Below are positions 42,417 through 45,949 of a DNA stretch of 45,949 bases, piece by piece (the stretch's first letter is position 1; each line of letters begins with the position of its first letter). This stretch comes from Vulcanimicrobiota bacterium. GTDB lineage: Bacteria; Vulcanimicrobiota; Vulcanimicrobiia; Vulcanimicrobiales; Vulcanimicrobiaceae. The notes beneath the pieces were generated by a model. The model worked only from the letters and a program-made list of their open reading frames with translations, did not search any database and was not told the DNA's origin. The stretch lies in the NCBI GenBank assembly GCA_019235995.1, contig JAFAJV010000050.1, positions 1 to 45,949 on the forward strand. Direction: 5' to 3'. The position numbers were made by a program, and so were the translations under genes.

Positions 42417-45400
42417 CTACAGTTTAACCGTCAGCGACCCCGTGATCTGCACCGGCGCCGTCACGCCCAAGAAGCCCGTGTTCACGCCGTTGAACAGAAA
42501 CGCGTACGGATACTGCAACTGCGGCGGCGGATGCACCGAGTTCGAGTTCGGATAGAAGTTCCCGCCCGGATACAGGAAGTTCGTCGGGAGCGAGCCGTAC
42601 TCGCAGACCGACGGGTTGTCCCATGGATATCCCCGTTGACCGCAGACGTCGAGCAGATTCGTGAAGTTCAGACGCGCCGTCACGCGCGGCGTCACGTCGT
42701 AGCTGAACGCGAGCCCCATCTGCAGCTGCCAGGGCTCCTTGAAGGCGCCGAGATTATCGAAGCCCTGGGTGAACTTGTCCGGAATGAACACCGGCAGCGT
42801 GCCGAAGTCGTCGCACGCGGCCGGGTCGGCAGCGTTGCCGTGCACCGCGATCCACGCGCCGCTCGGCTTGTAGCACGACGTCGGATTGTAGCCCGGCCAG
42901 GACGTCGGAGCTCCGTACTCCGCACCCGACGAGAAATTCCACGAGTTCGTCACGTTGAACCGCTTGTGGCGGTAGTTGAGGATCAGCGCCGCGATGTACG
43001 GCACCGCGTAGCCGTTGGCCGCGGCGACCGGTCCCGGAATGATATCGTACGTCGGGTACCACGCCGTGTCGGTGAAGATATTCTGATATGGCTGGTTGTA
43101 ATAAGGGTTCGCGACGACGCCGGGCTGTTTGCAGTTGTTCGTCCCGGCCCCCGGCGAGCCGTTGCTCTCGTAGAAATAGCACGGGAAGCCCCCGTGCCCA
43201 CGCAGGAACGAGTCGTAGTTCTTGATGTAGCCGTTGAGCTGGTCGATCACGTTCTGCGACGTTCCGCTGAAGTTCTGATATCGGATCTGACTGTGCGTGT
43301 ACGTGAATGCGAGCTGCCCACTCAGGCCCTCGCGCGAGAAGTCCCCCTTCGCGATCGCGAGCTCGACGCCGCTGCTCTGCTGGCTGCCGACGTTGAGGCC
43401 GGACTCGAGGCCGCCCTGGGGATCGATGAAGAAGTTCTGCAGCTGATCGCGCGTCGCGCGGAAGAACGGCGTCACCTTGAAGCTCCAGTCGGTGCCCCTG
43501 AGATGCCGCTCCCAGGAGAGGTCGTAGTTATACGACGTGTCCGGCCGGATCAGGTGATCCGGCGTGTTGAAGCCGAAGCCGTAGAAATGGGAGCCGAGGA
43601 ACGCCGGCAGGTTCTGCTGCAGGGTGTTGTATTGCACCCACGACGAGTTCGGCGGGCGCGCGTAGACGCCGAACGACGCGCGCAGCACGCTGTCGGGATC
43701 GAGCGTGTACGTGACGCCCAGGCGCGGCTGGAAGCGCGCCGTCGTGTACGAGCCGCCGCTCGTGTTGATCAGCGCGCCGTAGGACGACTGCGCCAGCGGC
43801 ACGGTCTGCACGCCGTTGACGACCGGGCAAGGCCCGACGCCGCTGCTCGTGCGGTCGATCGGCTTGTTGTTGTTGACGCCGGGCGCGAAGCAAAACTCCG
43901 CGTTGTACGCGTTGAACCAGAAGGCGCGTGCCGGATCGCCAGGGCTCGTGTCGCCGAACAGATACTGGAAGTCTTCGACGCGCAGGCCGAGGTTGACGTT
44001 CAAGCGGTCGTCGGGCCGCCACTGATCCGCGATCGAGTAGCCGGTGAGCGCGGAGTTGACCTGGTTGAGGTTGCCGTTGAAGGTCGTATTGGTGACGAGC
44101 CAGCGCGGATCCACGCCCGGCGCGCAGGCCGGCGGCCTCGGGCGGGAGCTGCACGAGTAGGTCGGCGGCGGCGACGGATTGGTCAGCGTGCCCGGCGACT
44201 GGTCGTAGCACCCGATCGGCGCGCCGCTGGACGGATCGTAGCACTTGCCGTTCGTCCCGACGAAGTTCGTGATGTTCCAGTCAGAGGGGAAGAACGTGAC
44301 GTCGTAGCGCTGCAGCTTTGAGTAGGTGTAGTTGCCCGTCACGCTCAGCAGATGCTGCGCGCTCAGCTGGTTCGTGTAATCGAGGTGGAAGCCGTAGGTG
44401 TGGTCGGGCAGAAAGTATGGCAACTCCCATCCGTAAAACGGCTGCGCCGTGGAATTGTAACCGTTGATGAACCAGTTCGAGTACATGGCGAAGCCGTAGA
44501 GCCGAACGTAGGACTGCGCGCTGAGCTCGTGCGTGTACTGCAGCTTCTCGATCGCCACGCCGTTATCGTTCGGATCGCGGATGTTGTCCGGCAGCGGTCC
44601 CTGGAACGCGTGCGGCGGGCTCGACGGGAAGAAATACTTCGTAAGCTGCGATTGGTTGAACGGCTGCATCGGGGCGCCGTGATAAAGGTAGCTGTCGTCC
44701 CAGGCGAGCGGGCCGAACACCGCCTCCAGGACGTTCGCCCCGAAGTCGTTGATCGAGCTGTAATACTGGTTGAGGTTCTCGCTCGTCATCCAGAGCGCCT
44801 GAACGTCGTCGCGCAGGCCGTTGCTCTTGTGCGGGATCCCGAAGTGCAGGTCGATGATGCTGTCGCGCAGCGACTGGGTCGCGAGCGCGAAGCCGAGCCC
44901 GCTCGTGAAGAGCACCGGCGACGGGGCGCCCGTGTACACGTAGCCGTTGGAATGCGCGAGCGCCGTGCACGTCTTCTGCCCGCACGTGTAGCCCGGAAGG
45001 GCGCTGACGGGGTAAAAGAATGAGTACGGGATGCCCGCACCATTGGAGTTGTCGACGAAACGGAAGTCTTGATTGCTCCCGCCGAATCCGGCGTAGTAGC
45101 TGAAGAGGCGATCGGGCGTCGAGCCACCGGCCTCGATGGACGCCTGGTGATAAAAGGCAGGGAAGCCGACGGAGAGCGTGCCGTCGCCGTAACCCGGATA
45201 CGTGCCGGTCTTGATGACCTGATTGACGTAGCCGGAGATGCCCTGGGCGTCGGAGCTCGCGGGCACGCCGCCCGTGTAGACCTGCACCTCCTGGCTGCCG
45301 AGACTCGAGAGCATCGTCTGCGGCGCGTTGTCATAGGCACGGTTCACCGGAATGCCGTCGAGCTCGTAGCCCACCTGGTCGATGTCGCCGCCGCGCACCT

Positions 45401-45944
45401 TGAGCGTCTGCCACCAGCCCTGCTCGTTCTGATCGAGCGAGACGCCCGGAACCGACGCGATCGCGCCGTACGCGTTGTTGAGGCTGCCCGGGCCGCTCAG
45501 ACCCACCGCCGCCTGCTGGCCGGCGGCGTTGACGGAGTAGACGTCGCTCGTCGTTCCCGGCTTGACGAGATCCGTTGCGGCACGTGCCCGCACGAGACCG
45601 ATGGTCCGCAACTGCTTGACGAGGGCGACGTTCATGTTGCGCGTCTGGTCTGCGAGGATCGTGATGCCCGACTCAGAGTGCGATTCGTAGCCCTGCAGCG
45701 CCACGCTGAGGACGTACGAATCGGGCGAGAGCGAGAGAAAGCGGTACGAGCCGTCCGCGTCCGTCGTCGCCGAGGCGGACTCGGACGGGGACACGACGGC
45801 GACGCGCGCGCCCGCGATCGGCGCGCCCGAGGACGAGTCGACGACACGCCCGACGAGCACGCCCGTCGTTCCGGCAACCACAGGAAGGGTCGCCGCCGCG
45901 ATGACGGCCAGCGCCGCGACCAGACCGATCAGCGTCTTGCGCAC
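42417..45944 (-). CDS. TonB-dependent receptor with carboxypeptidase-regulatory-like domain
   Basis: A 1175-residue outer-membrane protein. After a signal peptide (about 1-24), a carboxypeptidase D regulatory-like beta-sandwich (GRVVDSSSGAPIAGARVAV, DADGSYRFLSLSPDSYVLS) covers about 28-110. The plug follows (IASVPGVSLDQNEQGWWQTL, VRGGDIDQVGYELDGIPVN, QEVQVYTGGVP), then a long beta-barrel ending in ITGSLTVKL. This layout is typical of large TonB-linked receptors for polymers or metal chelates; the substrate is unknown. GTG at 45944 gives a good signal peptide (VRKTLIGLVAALAV), but only 5 bp lie beyond it, so a start outside the window cannot be excluded. Confidence 0.9.
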   Translation of the reverse strand: MRKTLIGLVAALAVIAAATLPVVAGTTGVLVGRVVDSSSGAPIAGARVAVVSPSESASATTDADGSYRFLSLSPDSYVLSVALQGYESHSESGITILADQTRNMNVALVKQLRTIGLVRARAATDLVKPGTTSDVYSVNAAGQQAAVGLSGPGSLNNAYGAIASVPGVSLDQNEQGWWQTLKVRGGDIDQVGYELDGIPVNRAYDNAPQTMLSSLGSQEVQVYTGGVPASSDAQGISGYVNQVIKTGTYPGYGDGTLSVGFPAFYHQASIEAGGSTPDRLFSYYAGFGGSNQDFRFVDNSNGAGIPYSFFYPVSALPGYTCGQKTCTALAHSNGYVYTGAPSPVLFTSGLGFALATQSLRDSIIDLHFGIPHKSNGLRDDVQALWMTSENLNQYYSSINDFGANVLEAVFGPLAWDDSYLYHGAPMQPFNQSQLTKYFFPSSPPHAFQGPLPDNIRDPNDNGVAIEKLQYTHELSAQSYVRLYGFAMYSNWFINGYNSTAQPFYGWELPYFLPDHTYGFHLDYTNQLSAQHLLSVTGNYTYSKLQRYDVTFFPSDWNITNFVGTNGKCYDPSSGAPIGCYDQSPGTLTNPSPPPTYSCSSRPRPPACAPGVDPRWLVTNTTFNGNLNQVNSALTGYSIADQWRPDDRLNVNLGLRVEDFQYLFGDTSPGDPARAFWFNAYNAEFCFAPGVNNNKPIDRTSSGVGPCPVVNGVQTVPLAQSSYGALINTSGGSYTTARFQPRLGVTYTLDPDSVLRASFGVYARPPNSSWVQYNTLQQNLPAFLGSHFYGFGFNTPDHLIRPDTSYNYDLSWERHLRGTDWSFKVTPFFRATRDQLQNFFIDPQGGLESGLNVGSQQSSGVELAIAKGDFSREGLSGQLAFTYTHSQIRYQNFSGTSQNVIDQLNGYIKNYDSFLRGHGGFPCYFYESNGSPGAGTNNCKQPGVVANPYYNQPYQNIFTDTAWYPTYDIIPGPVAAANGYAVPYIAALILNYRHKRFNVTNSWNFSSGAEYGAPTSWPGYNPTSCYKPSGAWIAVHGNAADPAACDDFGTLPVFIPDKFTQGFDNLGAFKEPWQLQMGLAFSYDVTPRVTARLNFTNLLDVCGQRGYPWDNPSVCEYGSLPTNFLYPGGNFYPNSNSVHPPPQLQYPYAFLFNGVNTGFLGVTAPVQITGSLTVKL

Positions 45945-45949
45945 GGTGA

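Noticed and set aside
42531-44321. Plus-strand open frame of 596 codons
   Set aside because: It runs antisense to the TonB-dependent receptor, and its Arg/Val/Glu-rich translation shows no domain.

Overview
The window is 45.9 kb of GC-rich, gene-dense bacterial DNA. Most neighbouring genes overlap by 4 bp (GTGA, ATGA, TTGA), and GTG and TTG starts are very common. A large TonB-dependent receptor and an MlaE/MlaF/MCE lipid-transport set indicate an outer membrane. RqcH, a SpoIID-like protein, a PASTA-domain kinase and a YVAN-repeat lipoprotein sit beside them. This mix fits a little-cultured diderm lineage. My best guess is Vulcanimicrobiota/Eremiobacterota (WPS-2), at moderate confidence and by gestalt only.

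Layout. (1) 2-9042: end of pyrC, carA, a BatD/MoxR/DUF58/VWA module, pdxH, a small unknown gene and carB. Pyrimidine synthesis is split by a membrane-associated AAA+/VWA module. (2) 9060-15467: a Cys-motif unknown protein, a class B penicillin-binding protein and a five-PASTA Ser/Thr kinase (wall growth), then ruvC-ruvA-ruvB. (3) 15464-19829: MHS-family transporter, SpoIID-like protein, queA (apparently CTG-started) and a quinone oxidoreductase. (4) 19826-22886: minus-strand PuuD-like membrane protein with a 38-residue membrane peptide just upstream, divergent superoxide dismutase, and minus-strand RqcH behind an inverted repeat. (5) 22893-28756: lipoprotein, gmk (TTG start in the loop of a 10-bp hairpin), rpoZ, glmS, rph, a small helical protein, mlaE and mlaF. 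(6) 28762-34825: a signalling island with a CheB-CheR-PAS fusion, a divergent CheB, and a STAS / ribbon-helix-helix / GAF-degenerate-PP2C operon. It separates mlaEF from the MCE protein. (7) 34963-39005: MCE protein with a beta-rich C-terminus, panE, a DUF4097-type lipoprotein and a GH114-type secreted hydrolase. (8) 39006-42416: the least ordinary part. It holds a palindrome and 58-codon ORF, a repeat array folding into a 52-nt near-perfect hairpin, a tyrosine recombinase, a tRNA/tmRNA 3'-end remnant, and a visibly AT-richer stretch with a seven-repeat YVAN lipoprotein and a gene broken by an amber codon. (9) 42417-45944: TonB-dependent receptor on the minus strand.

Most genes are housekeeping. 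The strongest candidate for something undescribed is 39259-39366. A 20-22 bp motif occurs there three times directly, once inverted and once over the start codon of the tyrosine recombinase. Two copies make a 24-bp stem ending 5 nt before the ATG, and the inverted copy could instead pair across the start codon. This suggests autoregulation or a recombination site. The tRNA-end remnant 65 bp after the recombinase, followed by AT-richer DNA, is consistent with past integration. None of this could be tested by database search here.
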